Part shown: positions 1 to 8,509 of the stretch, piece after piece
Numbering within the stretch: position 1 is the first letter of the stretch
Layout of the letters: each line of letters opens with the position of its first letter
Notes under the pieces: model-generated
Databases searched by the model: none
Seen by the model: only the letters and a program-made list of their open reading frames with translations
What the model was told of the DNA's origin: nothing
Position numbers and translations under genes: made by a program
Source: CAXBGS01 sp963975425
GTDB lineage: Bacteria; Planctomycetota; Planctomycetia; Pirellulales; Pirellulaceae
NCBI GenBank assembly: GCA_963975425.1
Contig: CAXBGS010000003.1
Coordinates: 682,001-746,000, forward strand
Length of the DNA: 64,000 nt
Reading direction: 5' to 3'

Positions 1-214
1 ATCGCGTCCATATACTGGACAGCAATAATCACCGTGTCCAGCGAATCGCCTTGCCGACCTGATCAAATCTTGTCGCCGCCCAGGCACACGGCAAGACCGT
101 TTTTTACGACAAAAATAAAATTCGCATTCATTTTTTCGGGGCGTGACCAAACGTGTCACGGGACGCGCCAATATTTCTTGTGTGGGTAACAACGACTCAA
201 ACAGGAATTTCCAA

Positions 215-574
215 ATGAATATGAAATCAACACTTCGCCGAGCCATGCAGGACTCGGATTTTTGGGTGATCGAGATGGATTATGTCGATGCCCAGGGAAA
301 CCTTTCTCATCGCGTGGTGAGTCCGATTCGATTTGTCGGTTCGGACCGTTTTCTGGCCTTGTGTCTGTGCCGCGAAGCACCGAGACAATTCCAGCTTTCG
401 CGATGCCAAGATGTCCGACTGGTACCAGCCGCGGAAGTGCTGATGCCAATGCCGATCGCAACCACACCGGCACACACACCCTCGGAGATGCCGGCCAACG
501 CGGTCGCAACCAGCAGCGAACCCTTTGTGGCGGGGATGGAAACCACGATGGTAGGACAAGCTTGTATGGCGTGA
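215..574 (+). CDS. Small WYL-domain-like protein, function unknown
   Basis: A 119-residue protein. Its core, about residues 15-75, has the layout of a WYL/ligand-sensing fold: an 'xIEMDYVDAQG' strand, 'HRVVSPIRF', then a 'RFLALCLCREAPRQFQLSRC' strand pair like the YLxAxCxxRxxxRxFxLxRI pattern of WYL proteins. There is no DNA-binding helix-turn-helix, so it is a stand-alone sensor-like domain with a Pro/Thr/Ala-rich tail. The ATG at 215 is preferred over an upstream GTG at 143 because AGGAA lies seven bases before it. The gene stands alone, about 110 bp upstream of the beta-propeller gene. The WYL assignment is inferred from pattern and is moderate; the coding call is stronger. Confidence 0.65.
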   Translation: MNMKSTLRRAMQDSDFWVIEMDYVDAQGNLSHRVVSPIRFVGSDRFLALCLCREAPRQFQLSRCQDVRLVPAAEVLMPMPIATTPAHTPSEMPANAVATSSEPFVAGMETTMVGQACMA

Positions 575-682
575 TCGTTTTTTGCATCGCTTCGAAGCCG
601 GCTCGGCATTCGTGTAGAATCTTGTGCCGGCGATCTGCGGGTCGTTTCCAAACCAATTTCACTCTCTGCGGATTCCAGACGA

Positions 683-2188
683 ATGTTGACGCGACCTGCG
701 AAAGCCAGCGGTGCGGGCTTGTTGATTTATCTAGGTTGGATGTTGGTGATTGGTACCACAGGTGCCCATGCCGATTGGCCACAGTGGCGCGGCCCCGAGC
801 GAAACGGGTACATCGACTCGGTCGCGTTGGTTGAACAATTGCCCAGCGATGGCATCAAACCGGAATGGACGATCAAGGACTTCGACGGTGGAACGTCGGG
901 CGGTTGGAGCTCGCCGGTTATCAGTGACGGCAAAGTTTATTTGTACGCGCACACCAAAACGAAAAACCCCGATTTGGATCCCGGCGAGGCAAAGTACCCT
1001 TGGATCGCGCCGGACAAACGGGGCGGAATGACCGACCAAGAGTACGAAGAATACGAAGTCAAGCGACGTGATGAAAACGAACGACGCGCCAAAGCGTTCC
1101 GATTCGACGAACGTTTGTTATGTGTCGACTTAGAATCCGGCGAAACCGTTTGGGATCGGTCACTGGAATGTGTCTATACCCGATTCACCCAGTCGAGTAC
1201 TCCGTGTGTCGCAAACGGAAGAGTGTTTGTGCTGGGACCGAAACGGACCGCACGGTGTTACGAAGCATCGACGGGCGAAGTTGTTTGGGAACAACAACTA
1301 CCCGGCGAATTTCGTGACGAGTTCTTTGCTAGTTCGTTCCTGGTCGCCGGTGACGTCGCCTTGGTCTCGTGTGGTCCCTTGACGGCACTCAGCGCCAACG
1401 ACGGTACGATTCTTTGGCAAGGTGACACGTCCACGAACTATCAATCGCACAGCAGTCCCGCAATTTGGAGTCCAGGCGATTCGCAGCATCCTGAACACGT
1501 CGTGTTTGCCAATACATCCGGTGGCAAAACCAAAGCTTATCGATTGTCCGACGGTCACAAACTTTGGCAACTAAATTCCGGTACCGGACAATCCACGCCG
1601 ATCGTCGCCGGCAATTTGTTGCTGACGTACGGTTCCTCACGCAAGAGTGGATTGACGGCGTATCAGTTGGATCCAGCAGCACCAGAGAGACAACCCGACG
1701 CAATCTGGCAATTCCAGCGGGCCGCCGATTCGGGTTCGACGCCCGTGGTTTGTCGTGATGCCGTGTTTGTTCAGGGTGAAAAACGACTGGCCAAAGTTGA
1801 TTTGGCATCCGGCGATACGGTCTGGCAAACAACACTCAAAATTTCAAACCCACGCTACACTTCGCTAGTGGCCGCGGGCGATCAAGTGTTCTATGGCTGG
1901 GAGGGTCTCCTTGCGTTCGCCGCAGAGCCGGACCGATTCACGGCGTTCTACGATGCCGAGGTGGACTCAAAGGGACGACTCATTGGTGCGGACGACTTAC
2001 GTGAAGAATTAAAAATTAGCGAACTGTCTAGTGAAGACGACGGGCTGGCCAAGGCCGAAAAACTATGGAAACGCGAAGCGATCAGCTCAGGGCCATTGGC
2101 GTGTAGTTCTCCCGCGATTGACGCGGGACGGATCGTGTTGCGGCTGAAAAAAGGAATCGTTTGCTATGATCTTCGGGCTCAGAAATAG
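683..2188 (+). CDS. Secreted PQQ-like beta-propeller repeat protein
   Basis: A 501-residue protein that begins with a signal peptide (about residues 1-30, hydrophobic stretch LLIYLGWMLVIG, cleavage near AHA-DW) and then 'WPQWRGPERNGY', the usual opening of planctomycete BamB/PQQ-like propeller proteins. Blade motifs such as ExVWEQQLPGEF, GTILWQGD, GHKLWQLNSG and GDTVWQTTL recur through the sequence, each a strand pair with a Trp docking residue. Such proteins are exported and form a beta-propeller; in Planctomycetes they are numerous and mostly uncharacterised. Nothing here indicates bound PQQ or an enzyme activity. The gene is monocistronic; the next gene begins 175 bp downstream. Confidence 0.9.
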   Translation: MLTRPAKASGAGLLIYLGWMLVIGTTGAHADWPQWRGPERNGYIDSVALVEQLPSDGIKPEWTIKDFDGGTSGGWSSPVISDGKVYLYAHTKTKNPDLDPGEAKYPWIAPDKRGGMTDQEYEEYEVKRRDENERRAKAFRFDERLLCVDLESGETVWDRSLECVYTRFTQSSTPCVANGRVFVLGPKRTARCYEASTGEVVWEQQLPGEFRDEFFASSFLVAGDVALVSCGPLTALSANDGTILWQGDTSTNYQSHSSPAIWSPGDSQHPEHVVFANTSGGKTKAYRLSDGHKLWQLNSGTGQSTPIVAGNLLLTYGSSRKSGLTAYQLDPAAPERQPDAIWQFQRAADSGSTPVVCRDAVFVQGEKRLAKVDLASGDTVWQTTLKISNPRYTSLVAAGDQVFYGWEGLLAFAAEPDRFTAFYDAEVDSKGRLIGADDLREELKISELSSEDDGLAKAEKLWKREAISSGPLACSSPAIDAGRIVLRLKKGIVCYDLRAQK

Positions 2189-2363
2189 CGGTTTTACGCG
2201 GGGTGCTGATTCCGCATAGCCAAAGTCCCCGGATCGACTAGAATCGAACCAGCGAGCGGCCTATGCATCCGGGCCCACTACCCGCCGGTGCAAATCGACC
2301 GCTCACGATCTCCCCCCCCTCAACCAGTTCCGCAGCGACGCGGCCTAAGAATCGAAATTGCTC

Positions 2364-3506
2364 ATGGACGGCTCGGACTACATGCAATCCACGACTCGTT
2401 ACGAACCCAATCCGACGATCACGCTTGATGGCTCTCAGGTCAACAATAGTGATGCCGGTCTGGTCTCACGGTACGACGAAATTGTTGGCTCGAGCAAAAT
2501 CAGCTGGACGGGCCATCACCACCTGCGGCGTTTGTTGGGCCGAGGCGGTCAGGGCGAAGTTTATCTGACCGAGTATCGCGGCACCGATGGATTCACCGTT
2601 CCGGTTGCGATGAAAATCTTTTCGCCTGAACGGTACATCGACGGCCGGAGCTATGCCGACGCGATGGCGCGCGTCGCGTCGATCGCGGAACGTGTCGCGT
2701 TGATTCAACACGACAACCTGTTGGACGTGCAGAACTTCTTCGAACGTGATCGTATTCGGATCATGATGATGGAGTGGGTCGACGGGTACGATTTGCGGCA
2801 ATTGACCAACCCGCAGTGTTTGGAACTGCTGCGTCATCACGTGAGCAGTCGGCGCTGGGCGTACATCAATGAAGTCATCATCACCGAAGGAATCGATCAG
2901 TCACGATTCAAGGCCGGTGTCGCCGTTGCCATCATGCGAGAGTGCCTCGCGGCACTGGCCGCTCTGCATCGCGAGGGAATCGTTCATGCGGATGTCAAAC
3001 CGTCAAACATCATGCTGAAACGCAGCGGGCATACAAAGTTGATCGACATGGGATCGGCTTTTGACTATCACAAGATGCCTCGCGAACGCGATTGCACACC
3101 AATGTATGCCGCTCCAGAAATATTGGAGAATCGCGAAGCCACGCCACGCAGCGATATTGCCAGCGTCGGCTATGTTTTGATCGAGATGCTTAGCGGCGTT
3201 CGTCCGTTTGCTGAGTACAAGAAGATGGGTGAACTGCTGCATGCCAAACGTGAATTGCCCGGACGCCTGGAAGACATCTTGCCCGAAGACGTCTTGGTCA
3301 ATGACCTCTTGATGAATTTTATTCAGGGAATGATTGCACCGGACCCGAACAAGCGTTTCGCCGATGCCGAAGCAGCCGAGCATGTTGAACAAGGTGCGGC
3401 AGCCTTTCACCGACAATTGATCCTCGGTGATATGGCGACCGAATACGACAATGACATCCGAGTCTGGCTGGAAGAACTTCGGAAACTGGAAAACGAGTCG
3501 ACTTGA
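2364..3506 (+). CDS. Serine/threonine protein kinase
   Basis: A 380-residue Hanks-type kinase. Visible motifs are a glycine loop (GRGGQGEVY, residues 59-67), the ATP-anchoring Lys in VAMKIF (K84), the catalytic loop HADVKPSNIM (catalytic D210; HAD replaces the usual HRD), the metal motif DMG (228-230, in place of DFG) and an APE-like AAPE (249-252). The catalytic residues are therefore present. No transmembrane segment is seen, so it should be cytoplasmic, unlike many planctomycete kinases with membrane and sensor domains. The ATG at 2364 is chosen over the TTG at 2358. The stop codon overlaps the next start (TGATG), so it is probably co-translated with the inositol-monophosphatase-family gene. 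Confidence 0.92.
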   Translation: MDGSDYMQSTTRYEPNPTITLDGSQVNNSDAGLVSRYDEIVGSSKISWTGHHHLRRLLGRGGQGEVYLTEYRGTDGFTVPVAMKIFSPERYIDGRSYADAMARVASIAERVALIQHDNLLDVQNFFERDRIRIMMMEWVDGYDLRQLTNPQCLELLRHHVSSRRWAYINEVIITEGIDQSRFKAGVAVAIMRECLAALAALHREGIVHADVKPSNIMLKRSGHTKLIDMGSAFDYHKMPRERDCTPMYAAPEILENREATPRSDIASVGYVLIEMLSGVRPFAEYKKMGELLHAKRELPGRLEDILPEDVLVNDLLMNFIQGMIAPDPNKRFADAEAAEHVEQGAAAFHRQLILGDMATEYDNDIRVWLEELRKLENEST

Positions 3507-4312
3507 TGGATGATCAACACTTGGCGGTGGCAATCGATGCCGCGCGCGCCGGTGCTCGCGAATTGATGTCGCGTCGTGAAAGCTTTCGTGTCAGCGAAAA
3601 AGCACCCAAGGACTTGGTGACCGACGCAGACCTGGCCTCACAAACCGCGATCCGCCAACGACTCGAAAACGCCTATCCCGATTACGCGTTTGTCGGCGAA
3701 GAAGAGGGCGAGAACGATCCGCCACCCGAGGTTCGTCGTGGTGATATCGACGCGCCGCCCTGCTGGGTGGTCGATCCGCTCGATGGCACGGTCAATTACG
3801 TGCATCGGCTGCAAGGATTCGCCGTTTCGATCGGTCTGTACCACGCTGGCAAGATGCGATTGGGCGTCATTTTGGATCCCATCGCGGACGACATTTTCAC
3901 GGCCTGTGACGGTCATGGCGCCTTCGTCAACGATCGCAAAATGCACTCCAGCCCGTGCACCGACTTGTCCCAAGCGCTCGTCGCATGCAGCTTTCCGGCC
4001 GGTGTCAAAGCCGACGCGCCAGAGGTCAAACGGTTCACCAAAGTCCTCGAACAATGCCGATCGCTACGCCGACTGGGATCATGCGCATTGAATATGTGTT
4101 ACGTCGCCGACGGACGGCTGGACGCGTACTGGGCGACCAGCATCGCCGCTTGGGATTCCGCCGCAGGAACCGTTATCGCTCGCGAAGCTGGGGCGACGCT
4201 GACCGCATACGATGGCAGCCCGCTGGACGACTGGAATCCACGCTTTTGCGTTTCTGCCACCGAACCGATTCACCGATCCATCGTGGACCTGCTAACGCAA
4301 GTCGCCGACTAG
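3506..4312 (+). CDS. Inositol monophosphatase family protein
   Basis: A 268-residue Mg2+-dependent phosphatase of the IMPase/FBPase/CysQ superfamily. It shows the metal-site motifs: KDLVTDADLASQ near residue 35, FVGEEEGE (E of the GEE motif), the hallmark WVVDPLDGTVNYVH, and near the C terminus GSCALNMCYVADGRLDAYW followed by AAWDSAAGTVIAREAG. Likely substrates are inositol phosphates or related sugar or nucleotide phosphates; the exact one cannot be read from sequence. The start overlaps the kinase stop by one base, which suggests a two-gene operon and perhaps related function, though that is only positional evidence. Confidence 0.93.
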   Translation: MDDQHLAVAIDAARAGARELMSRRESFRVSEKAPKDLVTDADLASQTAIRQRLENAYPDYAFVGEEEGENDPPPEVRRGDIDAPPCWVVDPLDGTVNYVHRLQGFAVSIGLYHAGKMRLGVILDPIADDIFTACDGHGAFVNDRKMHSSPCTDLSQALVACSFPAGVKADAPEVKRFTKVLEQCRSLRRLGSCALNMCYVADGRLDAYWATSIAAWDSAAGTVIAREAGATLTAYDGSPLDDWNPRFCVSATEPIHRSIVDLLTQVAD

Positions 4313-4355
4313 TCGGCGAGTTCCGTGCTTTTGCGCGTTCAGGGCTAGAGGTTTT

Positions 4356-4377
4356 AGCGGCGGTTCTTGCCGCCGTT
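4356..4377. terminator. GC-rich hairpin between convergent genes
   Basis: CGGCGG (4358-4363) pairs with CCGCCG (4370-4375) around a six-base loop, extendable by two weaker pairs, followed by a short TTT on the plus strand. It lies between the convergent ends at 4312 and 4402, where a shared terminator would be expected. The T tract is short, so confidence is modest. A perfect 16-bp palindrome (4303-4318) overlaps the end of the upstream gene. Confidence 0.4.
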
Positions 4378-4401
4378 TCGATCCCCCAACCACAGATCGC
4401 A

Positions 4402-5274
4402 TTAAGAGTAGAACCCGTACTCCGAGTTTCTTGGATCGAAATCTTTGTCGGTCAGACCGACATTCAGCTTCAGATTCAAATAGTTGTATTCCTCGATGAC
4501 TTGTGGCGCCGCACCTGTCGACGCTGGCCAATCATAGGCGATGTACCGGATCGGAACATTGTATGCGTCATCGATAAAGATTTGCGCTTGATAAAATTCA
4601 AGCTCGGGCCGCTTTGTCGGCTGAGTGACCTGCAAGACCGTACAGACGCGGTCTTTGACCTTTGCGTTCTTGCGGTAGACGCACTGCACATCATCGTACT
4701 GCCGCGCCGTCTCGCCTCGTTCGATCAATTTTTGAATCAGGTTTTCGATTCCAATTTCGGTCATCGGATATCGTTGGCCGCGCATTGCTAACATCCCGTC
4801 GGGCGGAATGGTCACCGTGGGCAAAAACTTACCTTTGAACCCACCTTCGTGCGCGACGATGTTACCGGAGTTTTGATTCTCGACGTAAATGACCTCGCGA
4901 CCTTTGACTGTCGAAGGCTTTAGGAAATTTAGATAGACGCTAAGTGGTTGAACCATCTTTCCGTCAACGACTTTGCGATTGCGAACCTTGGCCAACATGT
5001 ACTCGTGAGCACCCAGTTCGCCGCCGACGCGTTCTCGTTTGACGAGCAGGGCGGTGTAGTCGTTTACGTTTTGGCGGCAACTGCTGAGTCCGCGGCGTGC
5101 AATATCCAGCGCGCGATCAAGCGGATGGATTGATTCGCTGACCGGTGCCAGACTGGCGGCGTTAGCCACACGGTGAACCGGTTCGACAAGTTCCGCTGGT
5201 TTCTCGGCAAAGGTACGTGCCGCCGGAGCAGCGAGTAGAGTACCCATCAAGGTTACAAATTGGCGACGTTCCAT
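4402..5274 (-). CDS. DUF1571 family exported protein
   Basis: A 290-residue protein. The N terminus MERRQFVTLMGTLLAAPAA looks like a twin-arginine or Sec signal peptide with paired arginines before a hydrophobic run. The mature part matches the DUF1571 pattern known from Planctomycetes: 'NDYTALLVKRERVGGELG', 'YLNFLKPSTVKGREVIYV', 'RYPMTEIGIENLIQKLIE', and the C-terminal 'IEEYNYLNLKLNVGLTDKDF'. The fold resembles LolA/outer-membrane lipoprotein carriers, but the function is unknown. The start at 5274 is chosen because it gives the clean signal peptide; an in-frame codon at 5334 would add 20 residues. Confidence 0.88.
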   Translation of the reverse strand: MERRQFVTLMGTLLAAPAARTFAEKPAELVEPVHRVANAASLAPVSESIHPLDRALDIARRGLSSCRQNVNDYTALLVKRERVGGELGAHEYMLAKVRNRKVVDGKMVQPLSVYLNFLKPSTVKGREVIYVENQNSGNIVAHEGGFKGKFLPTVTIPPDGMLAMRGQRYPMTEIGIENLIQKLIERGETARQYDDVQCVYRKNAKVKDRVCTVLQVTQPTKRPELEFYQAQIFIDDAYNVPIRYIAYDWPASTGAAPQVIEEYNYLNLKLNVGLTDKDFDPRNSEYGFYS

Positions 5275-5659
5275 AGTCCCACCCACATCCATGCTGGTGA
5301 TTCGCGGCATCGAGCCCGCACTGATTAGTTTCATCTCTTATCGCCGAGTGAACCGGTGCAATGTGATTCACTCTCTCGCAGCTACACCGAGCCGTAGAAA
5401 TCCTCACATTCGGAACCGCGATCCGCACAGCACCGTAGGCTTTTCGAACCCCAACACATTAACGATCCGGTTTGATCCAGAACCAGTGCAATCTCTCAAT
5501 CTTGCCCGGTTTTGCGGCGATTTACTCCGATTTGATATCGACCGCTTCATTTGACAACGGCCGCAGACCACAAGATTTTGTGGTGCCGGAGTCATCAATC
5601 GTCCGATTTAGAAAAAACAGAACAGGACGCAACCTCTCGCTGAACTACCTATTTTCACA
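5275..5659. other. Divergent intergenic region, no gene seen
   Basis: This 385-bp space separates the divergent genes at 5274 (minus) and 5660 (plus), so it should hold both promoters. I see no convincing RNA gene, repeat or conserved coding frame in it. Confidence 0.5.
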
Positions 5660-6628
5660 ATGCGAAACTTGAAACCGTCTCGATCGATGAATACTTGGAA
5701 AACATGTTTTGCCAGCGCTGCGATCTGCCTGGTGGGCGGCCCGATGATTTGCCAGACACATGCCGACTCGCCGAATCACATGTCGGGAAGCGGAGGCGTG
5801 CAAACGCGTCAGGTTGGCAATCCGTTTGAACGACTTAGCCAGGCCTTTTCGGCATTCGCCGTCGATACGTCTGCAAGCAAAGCGGATACGGCCACCGACG
5901 CGAACACGCGCACGGTCGTTGCTGGGCCAATCGAATTGCATCGCCGCGAGGATGGCCCATTGCTGAAACTGCCATCGTGGAAGGATGCGATTGCCGGACG
6001 GAAACCAACGGCGGGCTTGGAAAACGTGGCCAACGGAGGTGCGTCGCAAGTCCCACACGGGGCGACGAACAGAAATCAGCATTCCAGCACATCAGGAAAC
6101 TTGGATTCGCACGTTCAAGCTGACCGCCGAACGGTCGGCCGAATTCCGTCAACGAACTCGATTCACGGTCACTCCGAACGCCATGTTCACCGAACCGTTG
6201 CACACCGTGACGATCGTCACCCCGAGACGACCTTGCGGGCGTCCGGCCATGTGGTTCCAGGTGGCGTTGAATATGCCTTGGGCGGCGGTGACGTGGACTC
6301 GTCTTACATGATGGCGACGCCAAGTCCATCGCACCAAGTGATCCGGTCCCCCGGTCAATCGGTACCGATCGAAACACAGCAATCCCAGCTACACTCGGGG
6401 CTGCAAGCGAAGACTCAAGCCATGCACGAGCGTCACCGGCAAACGCACCCAGATCACTCTTCAATCCGCCGCCGAATTCAGCCCGAACCGCCCACGATCC
6501 CGGGTGGCCGCCAACGAGAAACATGGAAGCAACCCTACTCGTACGGCTATTTCGGCGCCAGTGGTGAACGACATTGGTCGATGCAACACGGATATCGCGA
6601 TCGATTCACTCAGTGGTCGCGGCGATAG
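5660..6628 (+). CDS. Secreted His/Gln/Arg-rich protein of unknown function
   Basis: A 322-residue protein with an N-terminal signal peptide (WKTCFASAAICLVGGPMIC, cleavage probably after THA). The mature part is low in hydrophobic residues and rich in His, Gln, Arg, Ser and Pro, with no recognisable domain; it is probably extended or disordered. It ends YGYFGASGERHWSMQHGYRD, an aromatic/His patch. A start nine codons downstream (5687) would also fit. Codon use and the signal peptide favour a real gene, but no family was recognised. Confidence 0.6.
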   Translation: MRNLKPSRSMNTWKTCFASAAICLVGGPMICQTHADSPNHMSGSGGVQTRQVGNPFERLSQAFSAFAVDTSASKADTATDANTRTVVAGPIELHRREDGPLLKLPSWKDAIAGRKPTAGLENVANGGASQVPHGATNRNQHSSTSGNLDSHVQADRRTVGRIPSTNSIHGHSERHVHRTVAHRDDRHPETTLRASGHVVPGGVEYALGGGDVDSSYMMATPSPSHQVIRSPGQSVPIETQQSQLHSGLQAKTQAMHERHRQTHPDHSSIRRRIQPEPPTIPGGRQRETWKQPYSYGYFGASGERHWSMQHGYRDRFTQWSRR

Positions 6629-6762
6629 GATTGCCGTACTTTTGGCGATCACAAACTTGGCAATCGCAACGGACCGATAGTTCGCAACGGGTCAGAAACC
6701 GCCTAGGATACTCGTTTGACCTTTTTGCCAATCCCGCACAAACATTCAATGCTGCATCGTCG

Positions 6763-7623
6763 ATGAATTCACCCACACCCACCGGCCGCCCTGGCGCCGG
6801 CCGTCCAGCACCGTCACTGCCCGAACCGTCTGTCATTCCACTGACGGGTTGGCATTGCGGGCATTTCTTCTATCGATTTCGCCGAGAATTGCTTAGCGAG
6901 AAACTATCCGGTGAACTGCAATCGCAATTCGCGTCGGCCATTCATCCGGCGGCCGAACACATGCCCGAACGGTTGGCATCGTATTGGACCAGCGGACATC
7001 GTGCTGATTTTTGCCTGATGGTGATGGATCCAGACCCGGCCAAGGTGGATCGCGTCCACCAAAGTCTGCTGGCACCGGGAATCGGTGCCTTCATCGAACC
7101 GGCTTGGTCGTTCGTTTCGATGAGTGAAGTCAGCGAGTATGTTCCCACGATCGAACGTTTTCGCGAGCGTTTGATCGCTGGCGGTGCTGCCCCTGATTCA
7201 CCCGAATTGGCTGCGAAGGTATCGGCTTACGAAAAGCGATTACCGATGATGAACGAGCAACGTCTGCGTCCAGACATCCCTGATTGGCCGTCCGCTTGCT
7301 TTTATCCGATGAACAAGAGCCGCGTCGTTGGCGCCAACTGGTTTACCGAGCCCTTTAGTCGTCGCAACGCAATGATGGCTGAACACGCACAAAGCGGAAT
7401 CGCGTTTGCCGGGAAAGTTTCCCAATTGATCTCGGTCGGCGTCGGTATCGACGACTGGGAATGGATGGTAACGCTGTGGGGACGCAACCCAGAGTACTTG
7501 AAAGAGATCGTCTACAAGATGCGATTCGACGTCGCCAGCGCGCGATACGCCGAATTCGGACCTTTCTATGTCGGTTATAAAGCAGACGCAGAAGAAATCC
7601 TAAGGCATTGCTTACTCGCCTAG
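6763..7623 (+). CDS. hemQ: HemQ/ChdC-type coproheme decarboxylase (chlorite dismutase family)
   Basis: A 286-residue protein of the chlorite-dismutase fold. The second half carries CFYPMNKSR with Tyr181, matching the catalytic-Tyr motif (YPMxKxR) of coproheme decarboxylases, then MMAEHAQSG with His208, placed where the proximal haem ligand is expected, and DDWEWMVTLWGRNPEYLKEI and ARYAEFGPFYVG, which are HemQ signatures. Members convert Fe-coproporphyrin III to haem b in the coproporphyrin-dependent branch best known from Firmicutes and Actinobacteria. The ATG at 6763 is used; the frame is open back to 6574 but that part overlaps the upstream gene and is Pro/Arg-poor non-family sequence. Confidence 0.88.
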   Translation: MNSPTPTGRPGAGRPAPSLPEPSVIPLTGWHCGHFFYRFRRELLSEKLSGELQSQFASAIHPAAEHMPERLASYWTSGHRADFCLMVMDPDPAKVDRVHQSLLAPGIGAFIEPAWSFVSMSEVSEYVPTIERFRERLIAGGAAPDSPELAAKVSAYEKRLPMMNEQRLRPDIPDWPSACFYPMNKSRVVGANWFTEPFSRRNAMMAEHAQSGIAFAGKVSQLISVGVGIDDWEWMVTLWGRNPEYLKEIVYKMRFDVASARYAEFGPFYVGYKADAEEILRHCLLA

Positions 7624-7642
7624 CGGCAATCAACTTACCCAC

Positions 7643-8317
7643 CTAGCGGCGGCGGCGACTTCCGCCGGCCAACAATGCAAACGCTGCAAAACCAAGCAGT
7701 GTGCCGGGTTCGGGAACCGTCGCGTTGTGGGTCACGCAGTCCTCGCTGTAGGACACATCATCGATACCAAACCCATCCCCGCTGGTCCCAACGATTCCGC
7801 GAAACGTGACCATCGTGAAGGGTGTGTCGCTGGTGAACCCATAGAATCGTGGCGTATCGGCTGCCGCCACACCCGGGTTCAACGTTTCACCGTTGACGAC
7901 GATCTCGGCTCGAACCATATCATTGTTCAAGTGCGCGAAGTCGGCGCCGAAGGCCATGATCGCATCTTCAAATGTGACCAACAACGTTCCGCCAGGATTA
8001 AGGCTGACGTTAGCGATCGTGCTGCCGTTGAGACTGAACAGTCCGAATTCGAGTGGCGGCACATCAATCTTGTTTCGTCGTACCGGGTCCATGGTGTTCC
8101 CCGACGACAACAGAGAAAAGTCACCGACGTCTAATGATGTCTCGTGAAATGTCGCATCGCTGGCGAACGAGTCGAAAGACTCGGTGACGATTCCACTGAT
8201 ATCTGCTTCAAACGACAAGCGATCCGCATACGTGTTGATGACACCCGCGTTGGATGTTCCAGTCGCGGCAACGACTGAACCGATTGCAATCGCCAATAGA
8301 CAAGTCAATTTCGACAC
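7643..8317 (-). CDS. PEP-CTERM sorting domain protein
   Basis: A 224-residue exported protein. It has an N-terminal signal peptide (LTCLLAIAIGSVVAATG) and at the C terminus the tripartite sorting signal: VPEPGTLLG, a hydrophobic helix (FAAFALLAGG) and a terminal SRRRR. This signal directs the protein to the exosortase/PEP-CTERM pathway. The middle reads like a beta-rich surface domain (DRLSFEADISG, FRGIVGTSGDGFGIDDVSYS) of unknown function. The start is GTG at 8317; no ATG is available before the signal peptide. It converges on the hemQ gene with a 19-bp gap. Confidence 0.9.
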   Translation of the reverse strand: MSKLTCLLAIAIGSVVAATGTSNAGVINTYADRLSFEADISGIVTESFDSFASDATFHETSLDVGDFSLLSSGNTMDPVRRNKIDVPPLEFGLFSLNGSTIANVSLNPGGTLLVTFEDAIMAFGADFAHLNNDMVRAEIVVNGETLNPGVAAADTPRFYGFTSDTPFTMVTFRGIVGTSGDGFGIDDVSYSEDCVTHNATVPEPGTLLGFAAFALLAGGSRRRR

Positions 8318-8509
8318 GTTCGATACTCGCTAATTAAGGACCGCGGAGACGCCGTCTACAAGTACGCCCCCCACTAACAGATCCTAATTGGATGCGAACC
8401 TTGACGTTAGGTTCCTAAGCTTCGAAGAAATCGAAAAATGGCGAATATTTGATGACAGACAGCTGAAAATGTAATCGAAACCGCGACGATCGTCGTCAAA
8501 TGTGTTTCG

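Noticed and set aside
156..782. Long minus-strand frame opposite the first two genes
   Set aside because: It overlaps better-supported plus-strand genes, lacks family motifs and reflects the high GC content.
4303..4318. Perfect 16-bp palindrome as a terminator
   Set aside because: It has no loop and no T tract and overlaps coding sequence; the hairpin some 40 bp further on is a better candidate.
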